Part shown: positions 1 through 11,592 of the stretch, one piece after another | How the letters are laid out: the number at the start of each line of letters is the position of its first letter | How positions within the stretch are numbered: the stretch's first letter is position 1 | DNA from: Branchiostoma floridae | Taxonomy: Eukaryota > Chordata > Leptocardii > Amphioxiformes > Branchiostomatidae | DNA length: 64,000 bases | Direction of reading: 5' to 3' | Assembly: GCF_000003815.2 (NCBI RefSeq) | Contig: NC_049994.1 | Coordinates: 7,030,307 to 7,094,306 of the forward strand | The notes under the pieces: generated by a model | Told to the model about the DNA's origin: nothing | Seen by the model: only the letters and a program-made list of their open reading frames with translations | Database searches by the model: none | Program-made: the position numbers and the translations under genes

Positions 1-597
1 CTTCATATTGAAATGTTGCTTTCAAAAGGCTTTGCTTCTTGTGTATATTTCATAATAACCTTCTCGATACTATCTATTTGTGCTATTTGTTGTGTATTCA
101 TTGAAATATATTGAAGTGATACTGGTAGTTTATTGGTGAAACATTACAGATCTGGCGGTGTGGTTTACAAACATGTATTCGCAACTCGTCTGCGAAAAGG
201 AAACAAATGGAAGAGAGACCTTGCAGACAATCCTAGTTAAATGGGCACAACATACAGTTTTCATACATACCATGTAACGTTAGTTGTATTTCTATAATTG
301 AACGTAAAGGAATCATGGTACGCAGTTCTAACTTCCAAGGCAAGAATGTGGCTTTACTGCATTATGAAATATAACGTTCGACTCCAAAAATCTAGCAAAC
401 TATTAAAAGGAAGCTCGACGAAAAATCGTTAATCAACAGACAATGTGTGTACTATCCCTGTCCCTTGCGTGGCACTAGATAGCAAATACAATGGCCTGCA
501 ATTGGCAATTTTTTGTCTGACACAATGATTTAGATCTCACATCTTGTTATCTGATAGTGGTTATCCGTACCGTAGACCCGTCAACTTTGTGTTTCAG
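1..597. other. upstream flank or intron
   Basis: No coding exon or repeat was recognised. The stretch ends in a pyrimidine-containing 3' splice site (tgtgtttcag, AG at 596-597) that feeds the PAN exon, so at least its right end is intron. The signal-peptide exon of the upstream gene must lie here unrecognised or before the window. Confidence 0.5.
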
Positions 598-834
598 GGA
601 CATGTGGAGTATCGATGTTTACCCACGTCCCTATGAGTGACTGTGACGGATCGGACATAACCACGCACCGTAGTGTTACTTTACAGTACTGCGCAGACGC
701 TTGCTGTAATCACCCCGAATGCTTGTCGTTCCAATACAACGTTATTTTCGATTGCCATTTGAAAAACAAGCTTTGCTCGGCAGAGGAGAAAACATATGTG
801 CCACATGGGAACATGTACGATCGACAAGTGTCAG
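598..834 (+). CDS. PAN/apple domain exon, upstream gene
   Basis: Phase 1-1 exon of 237 bp (79 residues) bounded by tttcag and gtgagt. It has the cysteine and aromatic spacing of PAN/apple modules: TCGVS at the start, the CADACCNHPECLSFQYN core, then DCHLKNKLCS before a final YDR. PAN modules bind protein or carbohydrate ligands outside cells. The open frame continues past the donor to 1175, but that part lacks domain features and is read as intron. A truncated paralogue of the second half of this exon lies at 25007-25100. The exon ends are well supported; the ligand is unknown. Confidence 0.8.
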
Positions 835-3094
835 GTGAGTGCATTCTCTCTCCTTGGCCTGTGGGGCACCAGTATTGGTTGGGACGGACAAGGCAAGTAG
901 GGGTGGGTACCGGTACGGTGCACCGATACAAAATCGGTTTTTCTACTTGGACCGGCCCCCCAAAAATTGAACTGAATGAAATCAGTCGACGGGATGTTGA
1001 AAACCGATTAGAAAATGAACAGATTATACCGAAATGCTGTCTCCTGACTTTACATCACTGGTTCCTTAACTTTTCCACAACCCCTGTAATGTTTTATAAA
1101 AGATGCACCACAACATTCGTATTGGTTGATGGCTTAGAAGATTATTATAGGCACGGGTGGGATTTCACACCCTAAAAAATGGCTGTCGCCTGAGAAGAAA
1201 CGAAGAATTCAAATAGTAGCCAAAAATGTAACAATTCAGTTCCCAGAATGATTGTTCGGTAGGTCAAACCAGCTACCAAGGCCCTCTGTCCGATCACGTC
1301 AGATCGCTCCTGTCACTAATCTCGTATGCTGTGTGAGGTGGTTTATGCCTGTTGCCAGATTCTGTAACAAACGTTACCACCACGAGTACGATGGTTGCCA
1401 CGGTTATATTATCCACGTATAGCACAAGAAATGACCGTTTTTGTGACGCTGTACAGTTTGCCTGGCTTTCTAAAGAAACAAGAAAGGGTTGTTGACTGTC
1501 ATTTGTATCACAAATGCTTAACAAAATGTTGTACAGGACTGACTATAACAAACGTTACCATTGTTCGATGTTGTCTAAGCTTTCTATTTGACCTGGTGTA
1601 AAAAAGCTGCCAACTTTTCAAATGTCCCTAAGGACATCGGTATTCCACTTATACCTGAAAGATGTAGTCAATAAGGTAATTCCTTTCGAAGAAAACAGGG
1701 TAAAGTCTACTGTTGTAACAAACGTTACCGGTAACGTTTGTTACCTGCCCTGTAATGCATTACCAATAGGACCGAAAATAATAAGTTGCCATTTTTGGGC
1801 TATGGCTAAAAGAGGAATTTTCCTAAACAACCAGGTAGTTTTCACTGAAAATAAAGCCGATTTATCTTTCGACCAAAAAAATGCCATTTTCGACATTTCA
1901 ATGAGAACGAGTGCAAAGTCTTACGTGTTTGTAGTAGCTAGGTAGGGAATCATATGTATCTGGAGACACTTGTGGAGTAACGTTTAATTGTAAGTATTTT
2001 GCCTCCGTATTTTCGACACGGACATCCTGTCAAATAACATATGATCAGCTTAAAGAAGATATTGTCATTCACCCAATACATTTTCGTACCATTACTACAG
2101 CAATATTGAAGAATTTCGTGTTATAAAGGTGCCTACGATGCTTCAAAATAGCATTAAGAACGTCTTTTTGGTAGAACGAAATAAATGTGTCATATAAAAG
2201 GATGCCGTTAAGCAGCTTTACAATTTCCATGTCAAATATCTTACTGGAAAGTGCACCTTAAACATGTGCAGATACGGGTCAATGAGATTTTGCGATAGGA
2301 CTAGGGACGTCTATGATATCGCAAAAAATAGTTTGATATGGTTAATCCGAGATACATCGCAGATCTCAGCAACATTGATCTGAAAATGCATACAGTTACT
2401 ATAAACGCGTAACGTTACTTCCCTGTTGTTATACCGTATCTTAAAACCCCATCCGCCCCATTCACACACACACCTAACTCCTTCAGCTTTTCCCCCTACC
2501 CGTTCACCTTTTCCCCCCGGACTTCCCCTTGACCCCCGCTGTACTTGTGTGCCCTCGTCGTTCATCTTTATCCCCGGTGTAATTCCGCTGGGCCCCCCGC
2601 CCTTCTGCTTTTTCCCCAATGGCCGCCGCCAACCCGAATGCACGTAGTCGACACGAAAATCGTTCAGAAAGTAACAATAACGGTTGCACCACGGAACATA
2701 AAATAGCCTATTCTCTAGTACACATTCTGGGCCATCTTTCTGCCAAGTGGCGTTTCACAACTCCTTCCCAGTCTGAACTGAGAAAGGTACATGCCGTCAG
2801 CAATGCATAGTTTTTCGCGCTCCACCCCCACATATAAATCCAGATACGTACCTGGAGGCTGGGTGGTGGACCGCTTGAGGGCAGGATTTTCTGGGGTTCC
2901 AGAAAATCATTAGACTTAGCTACAAGTTAAGAATCTGCCCCGTGTTTACAAACGTTACACATCACCCTGGAGGTATGAATCAAAGAAGGTATAATTCAAT
3001 GATATGAAATAGGGTTTATATAAACATGTCATGGTAGAATGTAATCAGAAACGTTGTATTCCTAGCTTCCTTCGCAGACTGGCCGGCGTTTATA
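835..3094. other. intron, no gene seen
   Basis: Contains open frames of 60-110 codons in both directions with no domain signature. The stretch from about 897 (ggtgggtaccggtac) resembles one at 20937 inside a TIR element, so an old repeat fragment is likely. The motif acaaacgttacc recurs near 1369, 1551 and 1718, the last as an inverted pair. A C-rich, pyrimidine-biased patch lies at 2450-2620. Confidence 0.4.
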
Positions 3095-3676
3095 GGGCCT
3101 TCACACGGAAATCGAATTAGCAGGAATCAAGCCGAACCAGTCGGAATGAAGTATTTGCAAAACTCGTAACACATTCGGGGCCAATCCGAGTGGGAATTCC
3201 AAATGGACTTGATATCCCCTTCACACGAGAAGGAATGAGCCAGAATGCCGTCAGAATGAAAAGTCTTTTCTATTCCTGGGAATTCGTAGTGTATTCTAGA
3301 AATTCTTGCTGCATTCGAGATGTTCTTTTGGCCACACTCGGGCAGGATTCGAAGTGGCTTGCCGTTTCGGTTCTCCATCGAATGAGATAAGAACGTTTCG
3401 AATAATGTTGGAATGCCACAGAATGCGGTCAGACTGCAGTTAGAATAGTTAGAATCCACTTGGAATGCCATTCGATATTTCTACACTTCGAATGCACCTC
3501 GACAGTTTTTGACATGTCAAAAACTTTCGAACCAGCTAAAAGAACGGGGACGAATATCTGGAACGCAGTACGAATGTTTAGAATACAGTACGAATTGCGA
3601 GGAATTGCCACGAATAGAAAAAAAAATGCAGTCGGACGGCATTCCGGTTCACTCGTGCTCTCGTGTGAAGGGGGCT
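3095..3676. mobile_element. MITE-like element, copy 1
   Basis: About 580 bp beginning gggccttcacac and ending gtgtgaagggggc, an imperfect terminal inverted repeat. A closely related copy lies at about 49337-49945. The interior is rich in gaatg and gaatt words and its open frames are short. No transposase is encoded, so it is a non-autonomous DNA transposon by structure. Exact ends and target duplication are uncertain. Confidence 0.7.
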
Positions 3677-4124
3677 TTAAGGTTATGGGGGTTCGCGATT
3701 TTCAACATTGGCTAGGGTTCCATAATGCAAGAACTGGTGTGGCAAGTGTCTGTATTTGTGTTTGTGATTCAGCAGGACTGCCCAACCGTGCCTCCTCTCC
3801 ATTTCAAAATGGTTATGTCCCAATTGAAAGTCAAATCATCGTTACCATAAGCGACACCTAGCGGTACAAGTTGACTGTGTACGTTCCACTTGAAATGAAA
3901 GCATATTTACTCTTCCCTCCCCCTATATTACCTATCCAAACATGGTCATCTCCCACCTGTAAGTCGAATCATCCTGACCTTGCATGTAAGCGACGCCTGG
4001 CGGACAATAAAACAACAGTACCCCTGTATGGTGAATTATAAAGAATCTTCTTCAACTTGAGTCATCGACGTAAACAAAAAGTGATGACAGTACGTGTCGA
4101 TGACTGTTCTCTCGTCAGAGGCAG

Positions 4125-4314
4125 GTGTCAATGTCGCCCTGGGGAAGACAGCGTATCAAACGAGCACGTATGGCGGTGCAGCTGCCAGCCGTGCCGTAGA
4201 CGGGAACACCAATACCGAATGGGCCTCTGGCTCCTGTACACACACTGTAGGTGACCCGGGAGAGGATAATCCAACCTGGTGGGTGGATCTGGGTCAATCC
4301 TATGTGATTGATAG
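4125..4314 (+). CDS. FTP/F5-8C-type lectin domain, first-half exon
   Basis: Phase 1 start after gcag at 4121-4124, phase 2 end before gtacgt at 4315. It encodes VNVALGKTAYQTSTY, SRAVDGNT and TWWVDLGQSYVIDR, the hallmark N-terminal half of fucolectin-tachylectin-4-pentraxin-type (FTP) domains. The His of SCTHT corresponds to the first residue of the fucose-binding triad in fucolectins. It must be joined to 5257-5495 to complete the fold; the junction restores an Arg codon. Part of the same gene as the PAN exon by phase and order. Confidence 0.88.
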
Positions 4315-4338
4315 GTACGTATATTTACATGTACGATA

Positions 4339-4905
4339 CGAGAGGCGTTCAATAAGTTCACTTTCAGTTGTCTGATCGAGATGACATTTTGCATGTGTAA
4401 TGATTTATATCTCTATAGGTTATGTTGCAAAAAAAGAGCTCTGAACTAATTGTGGTTTCTGATTTAGAGGTGTTTGAACTGAGTCAGGTGTAATAGGCAG
4501 CAAGGTGAGAAATGGAGCCAGTTGAGTGTCGCGCAGTGATCTTTTTTTTTTTTGAAAGGACGCACAACAAAGGAGACATTTGATGAAATGAAAGAAACTT
4601 ATATTTATGTGATGATACCCCATCACAGGACCTTGTAAAACGCTGGCATCGTGAATTCCAACATGCCATGGCTGAAAGTCTGTGGAAACAGCTCCCAGAG
4701 CTGGTCGTCCCTCTTCTGCCATTGATGTTGGAGGACCGACCTGGGGTGTTCTATAAAAATGGTGTCCAGAGCTGCATTAAACGATGGGAGAAATGCATAA
4801 CTCTGGATGGTTCCTATGTAGAGAAAGACTAATAAATGTGCCAAGTTTCATTAATCTCCTGCTATGGGAAATGGGTCAGGGGCATTACTTATTGAACGCT
4901 CCTCT
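4339..4905 (+). mobile_element. degenerate mariner-type transposon in a lectin intron
   Basis: Terminal repeats gcgttcaataagt near 4346 and acttattgaacgc near 4887 mark a decayed element flanked by TA. Positions 4629-4832 still encode about 67 residues of a mariner transposase C-terminus in the + frame (GVFYKNGVQSCIKRWEKC, then DGSYVEKD and a stop). The catalytic core is not recognisable, so it is a dead or internally deleted copy inserted between the two halves of the lectin domain. Confidence 0.75.
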
Positions 4906-5034
4906 TATATTCATATGTACACAGTGAACCACTACTTCTTTATATTCATGTACATCACAGTACATGTATAAGTAATTGCAGTCTGCATGAAAAAGAAAAA
5001 GTTCACTCAAACAAACGCACAGAAACTACATGCG

Positions 5035-5106
5035 GTATCTCACAGCACTTGCGTCAAGCTTGCATCACCTCGGGTTCGTTCATTAAGTCACTGTTTTGTT
5101 ATTTAA
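5035..5106. mobile_element. fragment of MITE family M
   Basis: The sequence ggtatctcacagcacttgcg followed by ttcgttcattaagtcactgt matches one end of the elements at 5630, 52949 and 61062. Only one terminal half is present, so it is a solo end or a deleted copy. Confidence 0.6.
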
Positions 5107-5256
5107 GAAAAAGCTCTAGATACAGGTACAATGCAAATAGCTTCAGCAATGAGTTTGCAAGTATCATGCGGTGCTTCATATAGACATAAGAACGTCCTTC
5201 CGAACATACAATGTGGAAAAACTCAAGTGCCATTGCTCTGTCTTCAATATCTACAG

Positions 5257-5495
5257 AGTGGTCATCTTCAACCGTCAGGACGACTGTTGTTGGGACCGAA
5301 TCAATCCCTTCAACATCCACATCGGGGATTCCGACCAGGTCAGCACGAACCCCCAGTGCGGTGGTGACCATCAAGTCGACGTGAACCAGCCGTCCATTGC
5401 CGTCTCCTGTCCGGGGATGCAGGGCCGCTATGTGGGGGTCCGTCTTCCCGGACCCTACCGGGTACTAACCCTGTGCGAAGTCCAGATATATCCTG
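5257..5495 (+). CDS. FTP/F5-8C-type lectin domain, second-half exon
   Basis: Starts after ctacag in phase 2 and ends phase 1 before a gtgggc donor. It encodes VVIFNRQDDCCWDRINPF, then CPGMQGRYVGVRLPG and LTLCEVQIYPG, the C-terminal half of an FTP domain. The vicinal cysteines and following Arg (DCCWDR) are the fucose-binding signature. The spacing from the first Arg is one residue longer than the classic RxDCCxxR, so sugar specificity may differ. Joined to 4125-4314 the domain is about 143 residues, normal for the family. Confidence 0.87.
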
Positions 5496-5629
5496 GTGGG
5501 CCTTTACTACATCTAGTTTACATGGTTATGACTTTATGTTTAAAGATTATATATCAATAAAACAGAAAAGGGCTTACCACAATAGATGTGTTTTTGATTT
5601 GAAGTTCAATAGGCCTTAGGTCAAGGGTA

Positions 5630-5886
5630 AGGTGCACTCTCACCGCACTTGCGTCAAGCTTGTGTCACTGTGGCGTTCGTTCACTGCGTCACTGTTTTGT
5701 TATTTTCTCCGATTTTTTATAATTTAGATTTTGCGTATTATAATATGTAACAGCATGACTTAGAAGACGGCAAAATGCAAAATGTAAGAAAATTTGTTCT
5801 TTATTTATTTATCTCTGAAATTAGTCGAGTATCTTTCGAACCCAGCAGTGACGCAAGCGTGACGCAAGTGCAGTGAGAGTGCACCT
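5630..5886. mobile_element. MITE family M, complete copy
   Basis: About 257 bp with long inverted ends: ggtgcactctcaccgcactt at the left and its near complement (gcaagtgcagtgagagtgca) at the right. The interior is AT-rich and non-coding. Relatives lie at 5035, 52949 and 61062. Confidence 0.75.
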
Positions 5887-6011
5887 GTACAACGAATTGA
5901 CCAAAATTTTCTCCCTCGGTTAAGCGGCTTGGCGCGTGGGGCGTGCGTGTACATGTGCTGGGAAGCAAAATGTCACAATACGACACATAGTTTCTTCAGT
6001 TAATATACTCA

Positions 6012-6599
6012 TTGGTACCGGATAGAAATTATCAAAGAAAAAGGAATCGTGTGATAAATCCATCCCACATGATAGCGCGGGAGCCACCATGTCAGAATCA
6101 CACTCTGGTTCAACGAAAATCAACATTTTCAAACAAACGGAAGTACGTCGCCCGACTGATGGGCGTACGCCAGCCGGTGATCAATAGGTCGATCTATGGT
6201 CGCCGGACATCTACACAACAATTGGATAATAACTTGGACATAAAATATCTCCGGAGACAAGCCGCTGATTTTAATAATATTTCGGTGTACAAGGAACGTC
6301 GGCCGAGCTCGAGTCCCCCAAAACGCCGACGATCCCTAAAAATCGCGCGCTGGTCGAGAGAACGGCATCAAGGGCGGTCCCTAAGTAAGAGGCAAAATTA
6401 TTTCGACCACTACCCACAGCTCTACCGGAATTACGGTTCGCATCAGTACGTTTCTTCGCACCTGATGCGATCCGAAGTCGTTGAGTATCCGCCGCGTGAA
6501 AGTAGCTTTCGTCGCTACCACACGCAAACGTACTGCCAGAGGACACTGCGGGACAATTCGGGATCATCATTTTTCATCACAACGTTGTGCGCGGCGTAA
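6012..6599 (+). other. long Arg/Ser-rich open frame of unknown status
   Basis: A 195-codon open frame inside an intron, rich in Arg, Ser and Tyr (SSSPPKRRRSLKIARWSRER in the middle) with no domain I recognise. The antisense strand is also open over 6271-6570, which points to a compositional effect. It begins at an ATG shortly after the MITE at 5630-5886 and is followed at 6690-6735 by a motif shared with other intronic repeats. I regard it as repeat-derived and probably not a gene. Confidence 0.2.
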
Positions 6600-7023
6600 G
6601 TCCGTATTTGTGAACAAAAAGCTGACGTACATCGTACGACCAAAAATTTTTATCGTGTGTGTCAGACGCACATCAAATTATTTTATCGTCCGCCTGGCGT
6701 CGCTTACATTTAAGGATGATTTGACTTTCATGGTTTTGCCTATTTTAGGTCTTGATAGGGTTGGCAAATGGTTAGAATGGTTAAGATTGTAGTCTGTAGA
6801 CCTGAGGTCGTGCTAGGCTTGTTGAGAATGTGCCAAAAAGCTTTCGAGGTTCGGGCAGAAAGACCATGAACTAATACCACTAACAGTAGCTTTATGACAA
6901 GAAAAGCAGCTCCAGAACACGAGATTTCAACTACATAACGCATGTTGTAATATCATGTAAAGGGCCCTCTTGCTGGTATTGACGCACTCAATCATACATA
7001 TTTGCACATGTATAACGTTACAG

Positions 7024-7197
7024 CTATAGAATGCCCAGAACTGACATCTCCTACGAACGGTGACATGAGCGGTTCCAACGTATATGGAGATGCGCCGGTC
7101 ACATTCTCGTGTGACACCGGATACAACCTGGTCGGTACTTCTACACTTACCTGCCAGGCTGACGGCACCTGGGATGGAACTCCACCAACATGTGAAG
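7024..7197 (+). CDS. sushi/CCP exon 1, upstream gene
   Basis: Phase 1-1 exon, 174 bp. It encodes IECPELTSPTNGDMSGSN, then VTFSCDTGYNLVG and TWDGTPPTCE, with the four sushi cysteines and the conserved Trp. Its closest relative in the window is the sushi exon at 25704-25871, which shares the unusual TWDG and near-identical 3' DNA through the donor. Confidence 0.92.
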
Positions 7198-8600
7198 GTA
7201 GGATATTCTAATGTATGGATTTGTGCATCAACCTCTGCTAAGATGTGTCAATGTCGGATATATAATGGGGTATAGGTTTGTGCATCAAAACTTGCCAACG
7301 TACGGAGGTAGGATATTCTGGGTATGTAATTGTGTGTCCATTTATTTATTTGCATCAGTCCTGTGGCCCATAAAATTACAAAAACACAATCACAGTACAA
7401 TTCAAGAATGAAAACTACATTGAGAAAGTGATGTTTACATAATGCCGCCAAAGGGTACTGTGGCGGAGTGCACTAGCAGGTGAATAATTTCATTATTTGA
7501 AAACAACAGGTGGGTGGCAAATGAATGTGTTAGCTCGTTGAACGGCGATTTGCATCAAACATATTCGTCTGGTTGTTTACAAACAACTACTTGTACTTTT
7601 ATACCTGCCAGCAGAAAAGAGCAATTTAAATGCACTATTGTATGCCACTCGTAGTTTGGAAATAGGCCCATGCTGTAGTTAGAACAAAGTTGCGCACCTT
7701 ACATGAAAGAACGGTACACTTTACACCCCTACTGAGCTGTAACGGAACCTTCTAAGGAGCGAGTTTGCTCGAGAATTTTAAAAACCTCTGTCGAGGGCTC
7801 GAATTGCTTAGTCGTCAGAAAGGTCAGGAGTAATTATGTAACCAAGATAAGTGGCAGAAGAGACATACTTTAAGGCGGTACCGTACAGCATCAGCGGCGA
7901 CAGTGGCATAGTCATACCAAAGCGGCGACAAGGGAAATACATACATAGTGTATCAACTTACGTATCCTATACATTATGACATTTTCGTAATAATACACAA
8001 ATTAGGCCCATATTTGTATTATGTTCATGACCCTATACTACTAACATAAATTACAATATGAAGTGACGTCCTATTAAGGAAGTTTTATAAACTGCGTTGT
8101 AAATAATGCAAAATTAGTGCTCGCTTGCAACTTTTATTTGTTGTGCTCATTCCTGTTTAAGCTCTCTGTATACATGTTTGCCCGAGAAACGATGTACATG
8201 CGTCCTTCCTTCTTCAGTTATCCTTTAACAAAGACGCATTCGTTTATGTAGTGTTACTATGTTAGTTACTAAGCTACTGCAATGGCTTTAGATTTAGACT
8301 CATTGTTTCTACAATAAACAAACAAATAGTTAATAATAATAACGCTTATAATTATGATAAAGGTAAAAAAAAATGTTTATGTGTTTATATTCAAGTTAAG
8401 TTACAGCAAGGTGACGTGAGAAATTTCAAATTTTCTGGGAAGTTTGCCTACACTGATCATGATGAGATTCAAGATATTACAGTAAAAAAATGTTTGGCAG
8501 TTGAACATGTCGTAGTTTAGTCATGGTTTACCTCTGCGTGTGTGTATGTGACTAATGATCAGAGCGAACCCTTGAATGACTTACTGCTTTTTTTTCCTAA
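7198..8600. other. intron with a duplicated exon end
   Basis: Positions 7294-7320 repeat the 3' end and donor of the preceding exon (ccaac, gaggtaggatattctg). No other gene or clear repeat is seen. The remainder is AT-rich non-coding sequence. Confidence 0.5.
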
Positions 8601-8603
8601 AAC

Positions 8604-9026
8604 TAAAGGCACAACCCGCCGTAAATGCAACTGTGGTGTCTACGTGCAAAAACGTGGGCAATCTTTTGGAATCCGGGGGGCGCGCGTGTCCCGTAAAGCG
8701 AGTAGAGGGAATAAGGAAACCGTACGTACGCAGCACGTGTAAGTGCGGCCTGCATACGGTAACGTGGTAATCGCACAGCGATCGTACGTTTTAAGCACGT
8801 ACAACTCAACACTTGAGCAACGAATGATGCACGCAACCACTCACGAGCCAGGCGTGGCGTGCAGACGACATACTTACACCTTGCGGAATTGTGCGAGTGA
8901 CGTGCGTTGAGAAGTACTCCCCCTACTCTTGCCATTCCTTCCCTATGTTTTCAGAAAAACATGGCGGACGTGGCCTCCAAAAAACGTACCGACAAAAAAA
9001 CACATATGGCGGGTTGTGTCCTTAGC
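8604..9026. mobile_element. TIR element family A, copy 1
   Basis: About 420 bp opening with ggcacaacccgcc and closing with ggcgggttgtgtcc. It is the approximate reverse complement of the copy at 9643-10124, sharing the acgtgc-rich interior and the attccttccc stretch. No transposase is visible. Confidence 0.75.
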
Positions 9027-9044
9027 TTAATGCATGTGTATAGT

Positions 9045-9332
9045 CCAAATAGCAATTACTCAAGCAACTGGATATGTTTTTGGAAACGGTAAAACGTTTC
9101 AGGTAGTTAATCCACTACCTTTCGCCAGTGTCACTCGATGGAGATCTCGTTGGAGAGAAGGTTTATGTATCCTAACTCTAAATTGATATGCAAAAGGATC
9201 TAGTTGGAGAAAGTATTTTTTGTCCTGACAGAAAGATCTCTTTAGTGTCACTGGAGAAAATTATTGGATTCTGCTTGAAACGTCTGATCGTTTCCAAAAT
9301 CATATCCAGTTGCCTGAGTAATTGCTTTTTGG
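9045..9332. mobile_element. short TIR element, about 288 bp
   Basis: The left end ccaaatagcaattactcaag, continuing into caactggatatg, is mirrored at the right end by catatccagttg and a run to tttttgg. The inverted ends match over roughly 45 bp with a few differences. Non-coding; it lies between the family A copy and the next exon. Confidence 0.75.
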
Positions 9333-9362
9333 TTTAACCTTCATCGATGTACATGTATATAG

Positions 9363-9536
9363 CTCCGAAGAAGTGGCGCGATGATGCCCGTTGCGGGCTG
9401 TCATACCCTGCTGAAGACGGTAACCCTGCAGAATGCGATCCGGACAGTAGTATCCCATGCTGCTCCAATGCATACTGGTGCGGCAACACTGCAAATCACT
9501 GTGACTGTTCGACTTGCATCGACTACAGAAACACTG
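9363..9536 (+). CDS. cysteine-rich chitin-binding-like exon
   Basis: Phase 1-1 exon of 174 bp after tatatag and before gtacac. It encodes PKKWRDDARCGLSYPAEDG, then CDPDSSIPCCSNAYWCGN and HCDCSTCIDYR, ten cysteines in 58 residues. The PCCS-x3-WCG pattern recalls hevein-type chitin-binding modules, and CxCxxC follows. I do not recognise a named family with certainty. Phase and spacing fit the upstream gene, adding another likely carbohydrate-binding module. It is flanked on both sides by oppositely oriented copies of one transposon. Confidence 0.75.
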
Positions 9537-9642
9537 GTACACAACAAAAACTCATTCACGTTTAGCCCCCCTAGATTATATCACCAGTAATATATAGAGA
9601 TAATATATAGAGATTCACGTTTGTTTGCTTGTATTGCTTAGA

Positions 9643-10124
9643 CTAAGGGCACAACCCGCCGTACGTGTTTTTTGTCTGTACGTTTGTTTTGAAGGCCACG
9701 TCCGCCACGTTTTTCACGGGGAAGGAATGGCAAGACCAGGGAAGGAGCACGCCACCGCACGTCACTTTCACTGTTGCTTAAGATAATGAGTATGTGGTTT
9801 TAATGCCGTAAACGGTTTTGTGCATCGTTTGCTACGCAGGTGGTGAGTTGTACGTGGTTACAACGTACGATCTCTGTGCGATTACCACTTTATCGTATGC
9901 AGGCCGTATTTACACGTGCTGCGTACGCACGGCTTCCTTACTCTACTCGCTGTACTGGGCGCGCACGCTGCCCGTACTGGCTCGTACAGGGGGGGGGGGG
10001 GTGAATCCGCAGCCCGAGCGCAGAGAAAGTTTATCATGCACTTAACGTGCTGTGGCGTGTCTGCGTGCTCCCGAATCTGTTGGATTCTGTACGATTTACG
10101 TACGGCGGGTTTCGCCCTTAGCTT
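9643..10124. mobile_element. TIR element family A, copy 2, inverted
   Basis: Begins gggcacaacccgcc and ends ggcgggtttcgccc, about 480 bp. It is in inverted orientation to the copy at 8604 and longer because of a poly-G tract and extra sequence near 9990-10090. A truncated third copy is at about 24778-25006. Confidence 0.75.
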
Positions 10125-10875
10125 AAGGAAGTAGAATATACTTTGTACTTACGTTTATCTAAGGTACCTTTTTGTCAATCAAAAATTTTTGCACAAAAGT
10201 AATGGTATAGACCTCTATAGTGATGCTATAGACGATGTTGCCATAGATATGATAACTGTTCTCCCATAGCGACTAACCCCCCCCCCCCCCGCCCTTAGAT
10301 AACTATGAGATAACCGGGCACTGTGAGTGCTTAAGATAAAATAAGAGTTTATCCGGGGTCCTTAAGCTTATCATAGACCTATATCATATCCAGGACAATA
10401 GCTTATTCTATGCCTTTAACTAATCAGGGACATGTCAGAGGCTAGTTGGTTCTTTATTCCGACAACTATTAATGAGCCATTTTGCAATAGCTTCCTAAAA
10501 GATATTTGCGAGATATGAAATTTTGAAATAGGAGATAAATAATCCATATAAAATAACCAAACAAATGCTTGTTTCTTTATTTTTAATGAGAAATGTCACG
10601 AACTCATTGACAAGTCACATTCGATGGAAATCGACTTCAAAAGTTGACTCCCAAAGACGACTTCCAAAGTTGTTTGCTACACTGTACTGTAGTGTCAATT
10701 ATAACCAGGCAAATAACACCTCCATCTCTTACTTTTACATTACTCAAGCAAAGATGACATATTTCATTTGACAAATCTATAAGTTATGTCAATAACTAGT
10801 ACGTTTGCATACTTGTGTGGTGTTTGAGTTACACCATAACTGATTGTGATCTCTCGTTTTTGCATCTTTATACAG

Positions 10876-11052
10876 CTGTTGGGTGCTCATCACCGGAAAG
10901 CCCTACGAACGGTGCCGTGAGCGGCCCAGGTCCCTACGTATACGGCGACATAGTCTCATTTACGTGCGACACGGGTTACAACCTGAATGTTGACACTTAT
11001 CTGACCTGCCAATCTAGTGGGGCCTGGAGTGGAAGTGCACCAACATGTGAAG
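10876..11052 (+). CDS. sushi/CCP exon 2, upstream gene
   Basis: 177-bp phase 1-1 exon. VGCSSPESPTNGAVSG, VSFTCDTGYNLN and AWSGSAPTCE give the four cysteines and Trp. The first-cysteine context is GCSS where most copies have QCP. The donor is the same gaaggtaggat seen in sushi exons 1 and 3 and at 25704, marking a close subfamily. Confidence 0.92.
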
Positions 11053-11592
11053 GTAGGATATCCTAGGCCGGGGGTATTTTCCACATAAAGCGATCTTAGT
11101 GTGGCATCGTTTGTGGCGTATCTGGTAGATAGAGAATACTCGCCGTTCCCTCAACTTTAAACGATCTTCCTCACTCCACCCAAGAAGTATATAAATGGGT
11201 ACCTTTACCATCTGTCTGTACTAATTGTATGTGGCACAGTTAAAATGAGTTACTATCTTGAGTGCAATACCACACTGTCCTCGCCTGTCCCAGAACAAAT
11301 ATAAAAAAAAATACTATGTGAAGGTGGAATATTTTAAAATATGAATCTGTGTATCAACTAGTCTTAACAAAACGCTTTTAGTTACAAATACCCTTTTCTT
11401 GTTTTATTGTGGAGGGGCGTGAACTCGCGCCCCAAATATGTATTTAACAATCATTCACATACTACATTTGTCTATAATTTTGTTGGCATTCGCCTAATGA
11501 TCATATTGTACAAGTTGTGGCGTGAATCTTTTCTCCATATTGTACAAGTTGCAGCGAAACCATAACTGATTGCGAAATTTATTTTTGTATAG

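Noticed and set aside
835-1175. Read-through extension of the PAN exon to 1175
   Set aside because: A consensus gtgagt donor at 835 keeps phase 1, and the extension matches no domain and resembles a repeat found at 20937.
6012-6599. 195-codon Arg-rich open frame as a real gene
   Set aside because: No domain, no splice context, antisense strand also open, and it lies beside repeat motifs. Kept only as a low-confidence feature.
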